A stretch of 64,000 bases of DNA, from the NCBI GenBank assembly GCA_963731625.1, contig CAVSWH010000021.1, positions 62,001-126,000 on the forward strand. The letters run 5' to 3'. The notes beneath the pieces were generated by a model, which was given only the letters and a program-made list of their open reading frames with translations, made no database searches and was not told the origin of the DNA. The stretch is from PALSA-555 sp963731625 (GTDB lineage: Bacteria > Actinomycetota > Acidimicrobiia > IMCC26256 > PALSA-555). Both the position numbers and the translations under genes were made by a program. Numbering within the stretch: position 1 is the stretch's first letter; every line of letters starts with the position of its first letter. Of this stretch, positions 51,583 to 59,558 are shown in pieces.

Positions 51583-52772
51583 GGCCGCGCCGCGTTCACG
51601 AGGTCGAAGATGCGGGCGGTGCAGCCCGCCATCTCGACGGGGGGCAGCAGCTCGGTCACGAGCCGCGCCGCGAGCGCATGGAACGCCGCGCCGGCCGGGC
51701 TGGCCGGGTCGTGCTCGGCGACGGGCTCCCCGCGGTCGCCGCCGGCGGCCAGGCTCGACTCGAGGGGGATCTGCGCCACGAGCGGCGCGCCGCTCGTCTC
51801 GGCGAGCGTCGCCCCACCGCCCTCCCCGAACAGGGGGTACTCGGTGCCGTCCGGCGCGACGAACGCGCTCATGTTCTCGACGACGCCGAGGACCTTCAGG
51901 TAGGAGCGGTGGGCCATGTCGACGATCCGGGCCGCGACCCGCTGGGCGGCGCGCGCCGGGGTCGTGACCACGAGCAGCTCGGTCTGGGGGAGCATCCGCG
52001 CGAGGCCCATCTGGACGTCGCCCGTGCCCGGCGGCATGTCGACGAGCAGGTAGTCCATGTCGCCCCAGCGGACGTCGTGGAGGAACTGCTCGACGGCCTT
52101 CGTGAGGATGAGGCCCCGCCACATGAGCGCCGTCTCCTCGTCGTCGACGAGGAGACCCATCGAGACGACCTTGAGCCGGCCCGGCGGACCCGACGGGTCG
52201 AGCTGGTTCGCGACCGTGCGCTCGTTCGGGTGGATCTTGCCGTCGGCGCCGCCGAGGCGACCCTCGACGCCGAGCATCCCCGGGACGCTGAAGCCCCAGA
52301 TGTCCGCGTCGAGGACGCCGACCTGCAGGCCGCGGGCGGCGAGCGCCACGGCGAGGTTCACGGTGACGCTCGACTTCCCGACGCCGCCCTTGCCGCTCGC
52401 CACGGCGAGGACCCGCGTCGAGGCGGGGACCTCGGTCGGGTCGGCCTGCTCGCGCGCCTGCCAGCGCGCCCGCTGCATCGCCGCGCTCTTCTGCGCCGCG
52501 TTCATCTCCCCGTACTCGACCGCCACGTCGGTGACGCCGGGGATGCCGCGCACCTTCGACTCGACGTCGTCGCGGATCCGGGTGCGCAGCGGGCAGCCGG
52601 CCGTCGTGAGCGCGACCCGCACCCGGGCGCGGCCGTCCGTGACCGTGACGTCGTCGACCATGCCGAGATCCACGATGCTGACGTGCAGCTCGGGGTCGAG
52701 GACGCCGGCCAGGGCGCGACGGACATCGTCGGGGGTCGGCGACCGTCGGTCGGCAGCGGAGCGTTCACTCAT
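51579..52772 (-). CDS. Mrp/NBP35-family iron-sulfur carrier ATPase
   Basis: A 397-residue Mrp protein with an N-terminal MIP18-like (DUF59) domain (about 12-85) and a P-loop ATPase core: ASGKGGVGKSS (residues 126-135), VLDADIWGFSVP and LLVDMPPGTGDVQMGL. The CxxC that usually follows ENMS is absent (ENMSAFVAPDGTEYPLFG), so cluster binding must differ or be lost. It is divergent from a SufR-like regulator, which together with the IscA gene indicates Fe-S cluster supply. Confidence 0.9.
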   Translation of the reverse strand: MSERSAADRRSPTPDDVRRALAGVLDPELHVSIVDLGMVDDVTVTDGRARVRVALTTAGCPLRTRIRDDVESKVRGIPGVTDVAVEYGEMNAAQKSAAMQRARWQAREQADPTEVPASTRVLAVASGKGGVGKSSVTVNLAVALAARGLQVGVLDADIWGFSVPGMLGVEGRLGGADGKIHPNERTVANQLDPSGPPGRLKVVSMGLLVDDEETALMWRGLILTKAVEQFLHDVRWGDMDYLLVDMPPGTGDVQMGLARMLPQTELLVVTTPARAAQRVAARIVDMAHRSYLKVLGVVENMSAFVAPDGTEYPLFGEGGGATLAETSGAPLVAQIPLESSLAAGGDRGEPVAEHDPASPAGAAFHALAARLVTELLPPVEMAGCTARIFDLVNAARP

Positions 52773-52830
52773 CGTCGAATAAAACCAGTCTCCCTTGAAA
52801 ATATGCCCCGTCGCGGGTACCGTCAAGGGC

Positions 52831-53502
52831 GTGCTGGACCTGGGGGTCCTCAAGGCCTTAGCGGACGAGACGCGCTACGCCGTCTACCGGGAGCTGGCCT
52901 CGTCCCCCGCCCCGCTCTCCGCCCCCGACCTGGCCGAGCGCCTCGGGGTCCACGCCAACACCGTGCGGCTGCACCTGGAGCGACTCCGCGACGCCGGGCT
53001 CGTGGACGCCGAGGCCGTCCACCGGGGCACCGTCGGGCGGCCCCAGCACCTCTACTTCCTGGCGCCCGGCGCGCCGAGCCTCGGGTTCGACCCGCCGGCC
53101 CACGCGCTGCTGGCCGGGCTCCTCGCCGCGCTGGCCGAGCGGGTCGGCGCGGACGTCGACGACGCCGCCAGCACGGGGCATGCCTGGGGCGCGGAGGCCG
53201 GCCGGCGCACACGTGCCCGCTCGTGCGTGCAGGCCCTCGCCGCCGAGCTCGAGCGGCTCGGCTTCGAGCCGGCGCTCGCGCCGGGCGACGGTCCGTCCGA
53301 GGGCGCGGCGCGCATCGACTTCCTGCACTGCCCCTTCCGGGAGCTCGCCGAGGCCTACCCCGAGCTCGTGTGCAACCTCCACCGCGGCCTCTGCGAGGGC
53401 ATCGTCGACGAGGTCGGCCGGGGAAGCGTGGAGGAGTTCGCGACGTTGTACGACCATGAGCCGTGCCACGTCACCGTCGCGACGCGCCGCGACGACCAGT
53501 AG
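52831..53502 (+). CDS. SufR-like iron-sulfur transcriptional regulator
   Basis: A 223-residue protein with an N-terminal winged helix (LSAPDLAERLGVHANTVRLHLERL) and four C-terminal cysteines, C167, C181, C188 and C212 (FLHCPFRELAEAYP, CNLHRGLCEG, HEPCHV), as in SufR-type repressors that bind an Fe-S cluster. GTG 52831 is chosen because TACCGT ends 7 bases before it; an earlier TTG at 52795 has no support. It is divergent from mrp and precedes the IscA-like gene by 22 bases. Confidence 0.85.
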   Translation: MLDLGVLKALADETRYAVYRELASSPAPLSAPDLAERLGVHANTVRLHLERLRDAGLVDAEAVHRGTVGRPQHLYFLAPGAPSLGFDPPAHALLAGLLAALAERVGADVDDAASTGHAWGAEAGRRTRARSCVQALAAELERLGFEPALAPGDGPSEGAARIDFLHCPFRELAEAYPELVCNLHRGLCEGIVDEVGRGSVEEFATLYDHEPCHVTVATRRDDQ

Positions 53503-53524
53503 GCTGAACGCAGGAGGGACAGCG

Positions 53525-53881
53525 ATGACGATGTTCGAGGTCACCGACGCCAGCGAGGTGTTCTTGCTCACCGACGCGGCCGCGACCAAGGTCCAGAGCC
53601 TCCTCGACGCCGAGGCAGGCGACGAGGTGCTCGCGCTGCGCGTGGCGGTTCGTCCCGGCGGCTGCTCCGGGTACAGCTACGAGATGTTCTTCGACGCCGC
53701 CATCGCCGACGACGACCTCAAGAGCGAGCACGCCGGTGTCCAGGTCGTGATCGACCCGCAGAGCTTCCAGCTCCTGAAGGGCGCCACCCTGGACTTCAAG
53801 GACGGGCTCCAGGGCGCCGGGTTCGCGATCAGCAACCCGAACGCCGAGCGGTCCTGCGGCTGCGGCCAGTCCTTCTCCTAA
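53525..53881 (+). CDS. HesB/IscA-type iron-sulfur carrier
   Basis: A 118-residue A-type carrier protein. The three conserved cysteines are C47 (RPGGCSGYSYEM) and C111, C113 (ERSCGCGQSF). It passes Fe-S clusters to target proteins. ATG 53525 follows AGGAGGG. Position after a SufR-like gene suggests Fe-S-responsive expression. Confidence 0.93.
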   Translation: MTMFEVTDASEVFLLTDAAATKVQSLLDAEAGDEVLALRVAVRPGGCSGYSYEMFFDAAIADDDLKSEHAGVQVVIDPQSFQLLKGATLDFKDGLQGAGFAISNPNAERSCGCGQSFS

Positions 53882-54018
53882 CGCACGCGCCGCGGCGCGG
53901 ATGTCGCGCGCGTCGTCCGATTCGAGCGGAGAATCCTGTATCTCGTCGCGCGATTGGTTTACGCTGACGGTTCACTGCTCGTGTGTTCATCGAGGGTTGG
54001 CTGAAGGGAGCGACGCCC

Positions 54019-54522
54019 ATGTCATCGTGGCCACCTAACCCGCCGATCGGTGGTGGGATGTCGACGCCGCCGAGTCCGCCCCCGCCGCGGCCGTGGGAGC
54101 CCCCGGCACCCGCGGCTCCGCCTCCGCCGTCGCCGGCGGCGGCGCCGAAGCCGGCGAAGAAGGCAGCCAAGAAGCGCAAGGCAGCCAAGAAGCGTCCGGC
54201 CAAGAAGCGTCCGGCCAAGAAGCGCGTGGCGAAGAAGGCGACGAAGAAGCGCCCCGCGAAGCGCAAGGCCGCCGCGAAGCGCCGTCCCGCGAAGCGCAAG
54301 GCCGTCAAGAAGACGACGAAGCGCAAGGCGACCAAGCGCAAGGCCGTCAAGAAGACCACGAAGCGCAAGGCCACCAAGCGCAAGGCCACGAAGCGCAAGG
54401 CGACGGCGCGCAAGCCCGCCAAGCGCAAGGCCACGAAGCGCAAGGCGACCAAGCGCAAGGCGACGGCGCGCAAGCCCGCCAAGCGCAAGGCCACGAAGCG
54501 CAAGGCGACCAAGCGCCGCTAA
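54019..54522 (+). CDS. Lysine-rich histone-H1-like protein
   Basis: A 167-residue protein with a short Pro-rich N-terminus (about 1-45) and then an almost pure Lys/Arg/Ala/Thr/Pro tail of AKKR, AKRK and ATKRK units, like the C-terminus of actinobacterial HupB or bacterial H1-like proteins but without the HU domain. It should bind DNA or RNA nonspecifically. The end contains 20-residue repeats. ATG 54019 follows GAAGGGAG; GTG 53983 is less likely. Confidence 0.8.
   Translation: MSSWPPNPPIGGGMSTPPSPPPPRPWEPPAPAAPPPPSPAAAPKPAKKAAKKRKAAKKRPAKKRPAKKRVAKKATKKRPAKRKAAAKRRPAKRKAVKKTTKRKATKRKAVKKTTKRKATKRKATKRKATARKPAKRKATKRKATKRKATARKPAKRKATKRKATKRR
54361..54518 (+). repeat. 60-base tandem repeat in histone-like gene
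   Basis: About 2.6 copies with period 60 (20 codons): 54361-54420, 54421-54480 and 54481-54518. The last two agree exactly over their shared 38 bases. Copy number is likely to vary between strains. Confidence 0.85.
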
Positions 54523-54544
54523 GGCTTCGTCAAAGGATCCAGGT

Positions 54545-54573
54545 CGGGCCCACCGGTCACACCGGTGGGCCCG
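54545..54573. terminator. Strong bidirectional hairpin terminator
   Basis: CGGGCCCACCGGT-CAC-ACCGGTGGGCCCG is a perfect 13-pair stem with a 3-base loop. It stands between the stops of the converging histone-like and thioredoxin-like genes and can serve both. Confidence 0.75.
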
Positions 54574-54586
54574 GTCGCGTCAGCGC

Positions 54587-55441
54587 TCAGGCGACGAGCG
54601 ACTGCAGCAGCGGGGTGATCTCGTCGCGTCCGAACGCGCTGTCCAGCCGACCGCGGATCACGCCGCTGCCGTCGATGGTGAAGAAGAACGGCTCGTAGGG
54701 GATGCCCCACGCGAGGACCGTCGGTGCTTCTTGCGTGCCGGTGAGCGACTGGTAGATCTCGACGTGGACGAACGCGACCTCGTTCTGAAAGGGGGCGCTC
54801 GCGGCGATCAGCTCGTTCAGCACCGGCCCGCAGTAGCGGGTCTGGCACAGCGCCGGCGTGGCGAACAGGACGGCCACGGGCTTCCCCGTGCCGATCACGT
54901 CCGACAGCGACAGGCTGTGGAGCGGGCACGGCGGCTGGCGTGTGCAGATCGGGTTCACGCCGAGCGGGTTCGCCTTCGTCGGTGACGGCGCGCGGCTGGC
55001 CATCTGCCCGGGGACGGGCGCGTCGGCCGTCGCCTTGACTTCGAGGGCGAGCGGGAGCCGGCGGCCCTGGAAGAGCACCTGACCCTGGTAAGTGCCCGCC
55101 TGGTCGAGGACCGCGTCGACGACGTAGACGCCGCGCCCCTTCGGGAGCCCCGTCGCCATCTTCACGGCTGTGACGATCTCGCCCTGCGCCGCGCCGGGCG
55201 GGGCGACCGCGAGGCGCGCCGTCGCCCCGGAGTCGGGGGTCGGGCCGCGGTAGATGACGAACGCGACCCGCTGCGGCGTCGACGTCACGTAGAGATCGTT
55301 CGAGACGAGCAGTGCGCTCAGGGCCGTCGACGTGTCCGGCCGGCTCGCACCCGCCACGTCGGGCCACCCGAGCGTCCCGAGCAGGGCCGCGCCGGCGGAC
55401 GCGGCGAGGAATCCGCGACGGCTCGGGGTCGGCGACGGCAT
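54587..55441 (-). CDS. Tat-exported thioredoxin-like protein
   Basis: A 284-residue protein with a twin-arginine signal (SRRGFLAASAGAALLG), a beta-rich first domain and a thioredoxin-like second domain from about residue 170 (GKPVAVLFATPALCQTRYCGPVL, then VEIYQSLTGTQEAPTVLAWG and FFFTIDGSGVIRGRLD). The redox pair is spaced CQTRYC, not the usual CxxC. It would act outside the membrane in disulfide or redox chemistry. It is divergent from the CoxS/CoxL-like fusion. Confidence 0.75.
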   Translation of the reverse strand: MPSPTPSRRGFLAASAGAALLGTLGWPDVAGASRPDTSTALSALLVSNDLYVTSTPQRVAFVIYRGPTPDSGATARLAVAPPGAAQGEIVTAVKMATGLPKGRGVYVVDAVLDQAGTYQGQVLFQGRRLPLALEVKATADAPVPGQMASRAPSPTKANPLGVNPICTRQPPCPLHSLSLSDVIGTGKPVAVLFATPALCQTRYCGPVLNELIAASAPFQNEVAFVHVEIYQSLTGTQEAPTVLAWGIPYEPFFFTIDGSGVIRGRLDSAFGRDEITPLLQSLVA

Positions 55442-55464
55442 CGCTCCTATCCTGCCGTAGCGCC

Positions 55465-57177
55465 ATGGCGGATACGCATCGGGTCGAGTTCGTCTGCAAC
55501 GACGCGCCCGTCGCGGTCGACGTGACCGAAGGCGAGTCGCTGCTCGCCGTGCTCCGGGAGCACCTCGGCCTGCGCGCCGCGAAGGACGGATGCGCGCCAC
55601 AGGGTCAGTGCGGCTGCTGCACCGTCCTCGTCGACGGCGACGCTCGCGTCGCCTGCGTCACGCCCGCGGCCCGCGTCGCCGGCCGACGGGTCACCACGCT
55701 CGAGGGTCTCGATGCGACGCGCCGCGACACGCTCGCGTCCGCGTTCGTCGACGCCGGCGCGTCGCAGTGCGGATTCTGCACGCCGGGGATCCTCCTGCGG
55801 ATCGCGGCGCTGCAGGACCGCGGCCGCGACGGCGCGGGCGACGTCGAGCGGGCCCTCGGTGCGCACCTCTGCCGCTGCACCGGATGGCGGAGCGTCGTCG
55901 AGGCCGCCACCCACGCCACACCGCGCCCGGGCCGCCGGGACCTCGACGCGGCCTCGGCCCGCGCCGCGCTCGAGGGCGGGGTCGCGCAGCGCGTCAGCCC
56001 CGACGTCCCCCTCGGCGCCGGGGGCTTCGCCGATGACGGCGCACCACCGGACGCGCTCGTGGCCGTGCCCTGCCCGCCCGGCTCGACGGCCGAGCGCGTC
56101 GACGCCGCCGGGCAGGCCTGGGTCGTCGCCGAGACGCTCGCGGGGGCGCGCGCCCTCGCGGCGCCCACCCCGGGCCGGCGCAGCACCCGCCGCGAGCAGG
56201 CGCCGCTGGCCCTCCCCGACGCCGTGCCGGGCGGCGTGCGGCTGGCCACGGGCTGGGTGGAGCCCGCGTACCTGGAGCCCGACGCGTCCTGGTGTGCGCC
56301 AGGTGGTGTCCCAGCCTCGCCGCTCGCCAACGGGGGGGCGTTCGGCGGCAAGGAGACATCGCGCGCCCCCGCGGCGGCACAGGCCCTGGCGGCGCGCCTC
56401 GGACGGCCGGTCCGGGTGGTCTACGCGCGCGAGGACGTCGTCCGGCTCGGGCCGAAGCGACCGCCGATCGCGGCAACCGCCGTGTGGCGCGACGGCGCCG
56501 TGCGCGTCGACGGGCGCGTCGTGGCCGACACGACGAGCTGGGCGCCCGAGCCGCCCGTGTCGACGGTCCCGCTCGAGGAGCACTGGCGGGGCGTGACCGC
56601 GCCCGGGCCGCCGACGACGACGAACGTGCGAGCCTTCCCGCTGGCCGAGCGCACGGTCCTGCGCGAGGCGGCACTCGCCGCGGCGGGCGTCGACGCCGCG
56701 TCGTGCTGCCTCGACGCGCGCGTCGCTCGTACCCGCCTTGCGGCGGTCGCGGCCGCGTCGGGTGGTGGGCTCGCGGGTGCGGCAGTGCAGCTGGACGAGG
56801 CGAGCGGCGCCGTGGCGCGGGTCCAGATCCGGGTCGCGGCCGGTGACCCGCTCGACGAGGTCGTGCTCCGCTCCTACTGCCAAGGGGCGGCGCACATGGC
56901 GCTCGGCTGGGTGCTGACCGAGGGCCTCGCCGTCGACCCGGACACGGGCGAGGTGCTCGACCTGACCATCCGGTCGTTCGGCATCCTGCGGGCCCGGTCC
57001 ACGCCCCCGCTCGAGGTGACCGTGCTCGACGATCCCGGCCCGCCGCTCGCGGTGAGCGACGCCGTGTTCGCCGCGGTCGCGTCGGCCGCGTGGGAGGCGC
57101 TGACCGCGGCCGAGGGCCAGCGGCCGGACGTGTTCCCCGCGGCCGCGAGCCGGGCGGCGCGCGCGACCCGCGCGTGA
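55465..57177 (+). CDS. Compact fusion of [2Fe-2S] (CoxS-like) and shortened molybdopterin-subunit-like (CoxL-like) domains
   Basis: A 570-residue protein. Residues 1-155 are a full CoxS-type domain with both [2Fe-2S] sites: C43, C49, C52 and C64 around GCAPQGQCGCCTVLVDG, then QCGFCTPGIL and LCRCTGW. From about 200 the sequence resembles the xanthine-dehydrogenase large subunit, with the molybdopterin motif NGGAFGGKETS, but it is only some 370 residues where ~750 is usual, and the C-terminal GVGE holding the catalytic glutamate is absent. It is probably not a standard hydroxylase. ATG 55465 has no ribosome-binding site and follows TATCCT by 11 bases. Confidence 0.75.
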   Translation: MADTHRVEFVCNDAPVAVDVTEGESLLAVLREHLGLRAAKDGCAPQGQCGCCTVLVDGDARVACVTPAARVAGRRVTTLEGLDATRRDTLASAFVDAGASQCGFCTPGILLRIAALQDRGRDGAGDVERALGAHLCRCTGWRSVVEAATHATPRPGRRDLDAASARAALEGGVAQRVSPDVPLGAGGFADDGAPPDALVAVPCPPGSTAERVDAAGQAWVVAETLAGARALAAPTPGRRSTRREQAPLALPDAVPGGVRLATGWVEPAYLEPDASWCAPGGVPASPLANGGAFGGKETSRAPAAAQALAARLGRPVRVVYAREDVVRLGPKRPPIAATAVWRDGAVRVDGRVVADTTSWAPEPPVSTVPLEEHWRGVTAPGPPTTTNVRAFPLAERTVLREAALAAAGVDAASCCLDARVARTRLAAVAAASGGGLAGAAVQLDEASGAVARVQIRVAAGDPLDEVVLRSYCQGAAHMALGWVLTEGLAVDPDTGEVLDLTIRSFGILRARSTPPLEVTVLDDPGPPLAVSDAVFAAVASAAWEALTAAEGQRPDVFPAAASRAARATRA

Positions 57178-57200
57178 GCCTCGAGCGCGTCGGCGGGGGC

Positions 57201-57206
57201 TACCGT
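57201..57206 (+). promoter_or_regulatory. -10 hexamer for leaderless small membrane protein
   Basis: TACCGT ends 6 bases before GTG 57213, which is why that start is chosen. Confidence 0.45.
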
Positions 57207-57212
57207 CGTGGC

Positions 57213-57356
57213 GTGCCCGGCGCGCTCGTCTTCGTCGTCGCGATGGTGCTCGTCGTCCCCGTCGGCGTGATGCTGGTCGGCGCGGTGTGGAGCGCCCTGT
57301 TCGGCTGGCTCGAATCGTCCGACGCCGAGGCCGTCGAGCCGTCCCCGAAGGCCTAG
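57213..57356 (+). CDS. Small single-pass membrane protein
   Basis: A 47-residue protein with one transmembrane helix (about residues 4-25, ALVFVVAMVLVVPVGVMLVG) and an acidic tail SSDAEAVEPSPKA. GTG 57213 is preferred because a TACCGT hexamer precedes it by 6 bases; GTG 57174, overlapping the previous stop, would add 13 residues. Function is unknown. It converges with the GlnR-like gene with 4 bases between stops. Confidence 0.55.
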   Translation: MPGALVFVVAMVLVVPVGVMLVGAVWSALFGWLESSDAEAVEPSPKA

Positions 57357-57360
57357 CTGC

Positions 57361-58047
57361 TCACTCCGGCGCGGCGCGGGTCTGCCCGAAGCGGTACCCG
57401 ACCGAGCGCACCGTCTGGATCCAGCTGGCGTGCTCCTCGCCGAGCTTGGCGCGTAGGCGTCGGACGTGGACGTCGACCGTCCGGGCCCCGCCGTAGTACT
57501 CGTAGCCCCAGACGCGCGAGAGCAGCTGCTCGCGGGTGAACACCTTCCCCGGGTGGATGGTGAAGAACTTCAACAGCTCGTACTCCATGTACGTGAGGTC
57601 GAGCGCCCGGCCCCCGAGCTCGGCCTGGTAGGTCTCGAGGTTCAGCATCATGTCGCCGTACTCGACGATCTCGGGGCGTGCCCCGCGCCCGGCGCGCCAC
57701 AGCAGGTGGCGCAGCCGCGCCTCGAGCTCCTGGGGGTGGAACGGGGCGAGGCAGAAGTCGTCGAAGAGGTCCTCGCGCAGCTCGAGCTCGGCGAGCTGCG
57801 CGCCAGAGATGAGCACGAGCACCGGCGCGAGCTGCGTGTCGCGGCGCCGCAGCACTCGGCACACCCCGAAGGCGCCCTCCGGGTCCTCGTCGCACACGAC
57901 GATCGCGCCGACCCAGCCGTCGCGGGGCTCCGCGGCGTTCGCCGCGGACGCGTTCGCGACCGCCTTCCAGCGGTGCCCGCTCAGGTCGAGCGTCTGGGCG
58001 AGCAGCGGTGGCGGGGGGTCCGGGAAGACGAGGAGCGGCTCGTCCAT
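57361..58047 (-). CDS. GlnR-like winged-helix response regulator
   Basis: A 228-residue OmpR-family regulator. The receiver-like half (about 1-120) is atypical, with D53 in VVCDEDPEGAF and no clear acidic pocket; the winged helix (about 130-225) includes LDLTYMEYELLKFF, VFTREQLLSRVWGYEYYGG and DVHVRRLRAKLGEEH, very close to GlnR of actinobacteria, the nitrogen regulator. Its ATG shares one base with the stop of the upstream glutamine synthetase (TGATG), so both are made together. Confidence 0.85.
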   Translation of the reverse strand: MDEPLLVFPDPPPPLLAQTLDLSGHRWKAVANASAANAAEPRDGWVGAIVVCDEDPEGAFGVCRVLRRRDTQLAPVLVLISGAQLAELELREDLFDDFCLAPFHPQELEARLRHLLWRAGRGARPEIVEYGDMMLNLETYQAELGGRALDLTYMEYELLKFFTIHPGKVFTREQLLSRVWGYEYYGGARTVDVHVRRLRAKLGEEHASWIQTVRSVGYRFGQTRAAPE

Positions 58048-59372
58048 CAGAGCGAGCCGAGGTAGCGGTTCAGCTCGAACGGGGTGACCTGGGCGCGGTA
58101 GTCGTCCCACTCGGCGCGCTTGTTGCGCACGAAGTGCTCGAAGATGTGCTCGCCGAGCGCCTCGGCGACGAGTTCGGAGTGCTCCATGACGTCGATGGCC
58201 TCGCCGAGGGATTCGGGGAGCGAGGCGATGCCCTCGGCGATGCGCTCCTCGGGCGTGAGCTCGAAGATGTTGTTCGTCGCCTCGGGCGCCAGGTCGTAGT
58301 TCTGCTCGATGCCCTCGAGCCCGGCGGCGAGGATCACCGAGAACGCCAGGTACGGGTTGCAGGCCGGGTCGGGGGAGCGGAACTCGATGCGCGTCGAGCT
58401 CTCCTTGCCGGCCTTCGTCACCGGCACCCGCACGAGCGCCGAGCGGTTGTTGCGCGCCCAGCACACGTAGACCGGGGCCTCGTAGCGGACGCTCAGCCGC
58501 TTGTAGGAGTTCACCCACTGGTTCGTCACCGCGGTGATCTCCCGGGCGTGGTGGAGGAGCCCGGCGATGAAGCACCGCCCGATCTTCGAGAGCCCGTGGT
58601 CGTCGCGTGGGTCATGGAACGCGTTCACGTCGCCCTCGAAGAGCGAGAAGTGGGTGTGCATCCCCGATCCGAAGTCGCCCGAGATGGGCTTGGGCATGAA
58701 CGTGGCGTAGATGCCGTGGTCGGCCGCGACCTTCTTCACGACGTAGCGGAACGAGACGACGTTGTCGGCCATCGTGAGCGCGTCGGTGTAGCGCAGGTCG
58801 ATCTCGTGCTGGCTGGGGCCGAGCTCGTGGTGGCTGTACTCGACGGGGATGCCCATGGCCTCGAGCGTGACGATCGTTTGCTTGCGCAGGTCCGAGATCT
58901 GCTCGAGCTGGGCCACGTCGAAGAATCCCGCGTGGTCGAGCGGCTCGGTGGACTCCGCCGAACCGAAGTAGAAGAACTCCATCTCGGGGCCGGCGTAGAA
59001 CGTGAAGCCCTTCTCGCGGGCCCGCTCGAGGTTGCGCTTCAGGACGAAGCGTGGGTCGCCCTCGAAGGGCTCGTTCGTGATCCGGTGCACGTCGCAGAAC
59101 ATCCGCGCCGTCGGGGCGTCCTCGCTGTGCCAGGGCACGATCTCGAACGTGTTGGCGTCGGGCCGCAGGAGCATGTCGGACTCCTGGACGCGGCTGTAGC
59201 CCTCGATCGCCGACCCGTCGAAGGTCATCCCCTCCTCGAGGGCCGTCTCGAGCTCGGCCGGCGTGATCTCGAAGCTCTTGAGGAACCCGAGCACATCGGT
59301 GAACCAGAGCCGCACGAAGCGGACGCCGCGCTCCTCGACGGTGCGCAGCACGTAGTCGAGCTGGTGCTGCAT
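58047..59372 (-). CDS. Type I glutamine synthetase, adenylylation-insensitive type
   Basis: A 441-residue GS-family enzyme. Metal and substrate motifs are MTFDGSAIEGYSRVQESDM, AGPEMEFFYF, MPKPISGDFGSGMHTHFSLF and RIEFRSPDPACNPYLAF. Where GlnA carries the adenylylated tyrosine (LYDLP), this has IFELTPEE with phenylalanine, so GlnE cannot modify it there. It may be a second glutamine synthetase or a gamma-glutamyl-polyamine-type relative. ATG 59372 lies 6 bases after CACACT. It is in an operon with the GlnR-like gene and divergent from glnA. Confidence 0.88.
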   Translation of the reverse strand: MQHQLDYVLRTVEERGVRFVRLWFTDVLGFLKSFEITPAELETALEEGMTFDGSAIEGYSRVQESDMLLRPDANTFEIVPWHSEDAPTARMFCDVHRITNEPFEGDPRFVLKRNLERAREKGFTFYAGPEMEFFYFGSAESTEPLDHAGFFDVAQLEQISDLRKQTIVTLEAMGIPVEYSHHELGPSQHEIDLRYTDALTMADNVVSFRYVVKKVAADHGIYATFMPKPISGDFGSGMHTHFSLFEGDVNAFHDPRDDHGLSKIGRCFIAGLLHHAREITAVTNQWVNSYKRLSVRYEAPVYVCWARNNRSALVRVPVTKAGKESSTRIEFRSPDPACNPYLAFSVILAAGLEGIEQNYDLAPEATNNIFELTPEERIAEGIASLPESLGEAIDVMEHSELVAEALGEHIFEHFVRNKRAEWDDYRAQVTPFELNRYLGSL

Positions 59373-59432
59373 CCCGCCAGTGTGGCAGGCCCGCGCGGGC
59401 CGTCCGCCACCGATACATCGGGCAAAGGTGCT

Positions 59433-59449
59433 GTTCACACGGCGTTCAC
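59433..59449. promoter_or_regulatory. GTTCAC direct repeat between the two GS genes
   Basis: GTTCAC occurs at 59433-59438 and 59444-59449, one DNA turn apart, in the 186-base gap between the divergent GS genes. A GAAAC (59467-59471) followed after 7 bases by GTGAC also lies here; this recalls half-sites of GlnR boxes but orientation and spacing are imperfect. Regulation is inferred. Confidence 0.3.
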
Positions 59450-59558
59450 GAACGCGAATGGGATCGGAAACACCGGGCGTGACAGCATCCCGCATCGGTT
59501 CGGCGAGCTGCGGCCACGAAGGGCCGGGTGGGATCGCCGAGGAACGGAGGGTACGCAC

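Noticed and set aside
53829..54512. Long reverse-strand frame with repeated VALRFVALRL-like hydrophobic units
   Set aside because: It is the exact antisense shadow of the lysine-rich histone-like gene; the AAG/CGC repeats force an open reverse frame. The forward gene has a start, ribosome-binding site and terminator.
59456..59483. Canonical GlnR box (gTnAC-n6-GaAAC)
   Set aside because: GAAAC is present but the partner half-site is in the wrong order and at 7 bases, so it does not meet the consensus.
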